From Methylobacterium sp. (GTDB lineage Bacteria; Pseudomonadota; Alphaproteobacteria; Rhizobiales; Beijerinckiaceae), in the NCBI GenBank assembly GCA_020253445.1, contig JADCBP010000003.1, positions 24,632-88,631 of the forward strand: 64,000 nt of DNA, given 5' to 3'. A program made the translations under genes and the position numbers. The notes below the pieces were generated by a model. That model did not search any database and was not told the origin of the DNA. It saw only the letters and a list, made by a program, of their open reading frames with translations. Shown piece after piece: positions 63,422 to 64,000 of this stretch. Each line of letters opens with the position of its first letter. The first letter of the stretch is position 1.

Positions 63422-64000
63422 ATGATAACGAAGTTCCCTAGCAACGATGAGGACAACAACATCACCGGGACTGACGCCAAGGACACGATCTACGGCCTCG
63501 GCGGAGACGACATCCTCAATGGCGGTGCGGGCGACGACACGTTGTATGGCGGCGCGGGCAACGACATCCTCAGTGGCGGCGCAGGCGCCGACATGATGTA
63601 TGGCGGCGCAGGCAACGACACCTATTTCGTCGACGATATCGGCGACAAGGTCATCGAGAAGAAAGGCGAAGGCATCGACTTGGTCGTGTCGACCATCAGC
63701 TACACATTGGGTGCCAACCTCGAGAACCTGAGTCTTTCCGGAGTCGCCGATATCACCGGCACGGGCAATAGTCTCAACAATACGATCAACGGAAACGCGG
63801 GCAACAACACCCTCAACGGCGGCGGGGGGAATGACAAGCTGTACGGCGGTCTCGGGATGGACACGCTGATCGGCGGCAGCGGCAATGACATGTTGGACGG
63901 TGGTGACGGGATGGACACGGCCTCCTGGGCCGGCCTCACCTTCGAAGGCACCCGGACTCATGTCGCGGGTGTCATCCTCAATCTCTCGGGCGAAAAGATC
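63422..64000 (+). CDS. RTX-type calcium-binding repeat protein (3' part missing)
   Basis: At least 193 residues. Two blocks of glycine-rich nonapeptide repeats of the form GGAGDDTLY, with other repeats such as GGAGNDILS and GGLGMDTLI, bind calcium in the family. Between them is a Peptidase_M10-like spacer pattern (YFVDDIGDKVIEK, then VVSTISYTLGANLENL). Such proteins are usually secreted by a type I system through a C-terminal signal, which would be off the right edge. GGAGG lies 9 bases upstream of the ATG. No secretion genes are visible in the window. Confidence 0.88.
   Translation, partial: MITKFPSNDEDNNITGTDAKDTIYGLGGDDILNGGAGDDTLYGGAGNDILSGGAGADMMYGGAGNDTYFVDDIGDKVIEKKGEGIDLVVSTISYTLGANLENLSLSGVADITGTGNSLNNTINGNAGNNTLNGGGGNDKLYGGLGMDTLIGGSGNDMLDGGDGMDTASWAGLTFEGTRTHVAGVILNLSGEKI

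Overview
The window is high-GC (by eye) proteobacterial DNA. It most resembles the Alphaproteobacteria, order Hyphomicrobiales (Rhizobiales). The grounds are the alphaproteobacterial phn layout with a hexapeptide transferase gene, the Rhizobium-like polyol ABC order with a small protein between permease and ATPase genes, several TRAP and tripartite tricarboxylate transporters, and the palindromic intergenic repeats beginning GAGCATTTTCC. I cannot name a genus. No rRNA, tRNA or CRISPR array was seen.

Layout. (1) 1-9.8 kb, minus strand: a phosphonate C-P lyase locus in two units, phnC-D-E1-E2 and phnG-H-I-J-K-L-hexapeptide-phnM. Each unit is preceded by 11-bp-spaced Pho-box half-sites. (2) 10.0-15.7 kb, minus strand: a sulfite-oxidase-family molybdoenzyme and a cytochrome c. 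Upstream lie a sigma-54 response regulator, a histidine kinase and a PhnD-like periplasmic protein. A sigma-54 promoter sits before the molybdoenzyme, so the arrangement resembles AioXSR but with a sulfite-oxidase-type target. (3) 15.9-22.4 kb: a mosaic of accessory DNA with a haloalkane dehalogenase, an outer-membrane protein, an alkylsulfatase, broken IS5-family and serine-recombinase pieces, and a very AT-rich islet with two unknown membrane proteins. (4) 22.4-36.1 kb: a C3-sulfonate catabolic region, made of suyAB, a YeiH-type sulfite exporter, a ComC-type dehydrogenase, a LacI regulator, a sulfonate-type ABC transporter, a DegT aminotransferase, HpsN and two further dehydrogenases. (5) 36.5-50.4 kb: a DUF4344 protein, an alpha/beta hydrolase, a GntR/TRAP/LDH2 cluster, and a TctCBA transporter with a beta-propeller protein. 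(6) 50.7-62.8 kb: a polyol/triose ABC transporter followed by an ATP-dependent dihydroxyacetone kinase and a complete PTS-type dihydroxyacetone kinase with its own HPr and enzyme I. (7) From 63.4 kb: the start of an RTX-repeat protein, preceded by AT-rich DNA.

How the genes may work together (inference). Region 4 would import 2,3-dihydroxypropane-1-sulfonate or a related C3 sulfonate, oxidise it to sulfolactate, and split that into pyruvate and sulfite. Sulfite could leave through the exporter or be oxidised by the enzyme of region 2. Regions 1-4 together form a block for phosphonates, sulfonates, sulfate esters and organohalides. The two most interesting candidates are the three-component sensor beside the sulfite-oxidase-type gene and the aminotransferase embedded in the C3-sulfonate operon.
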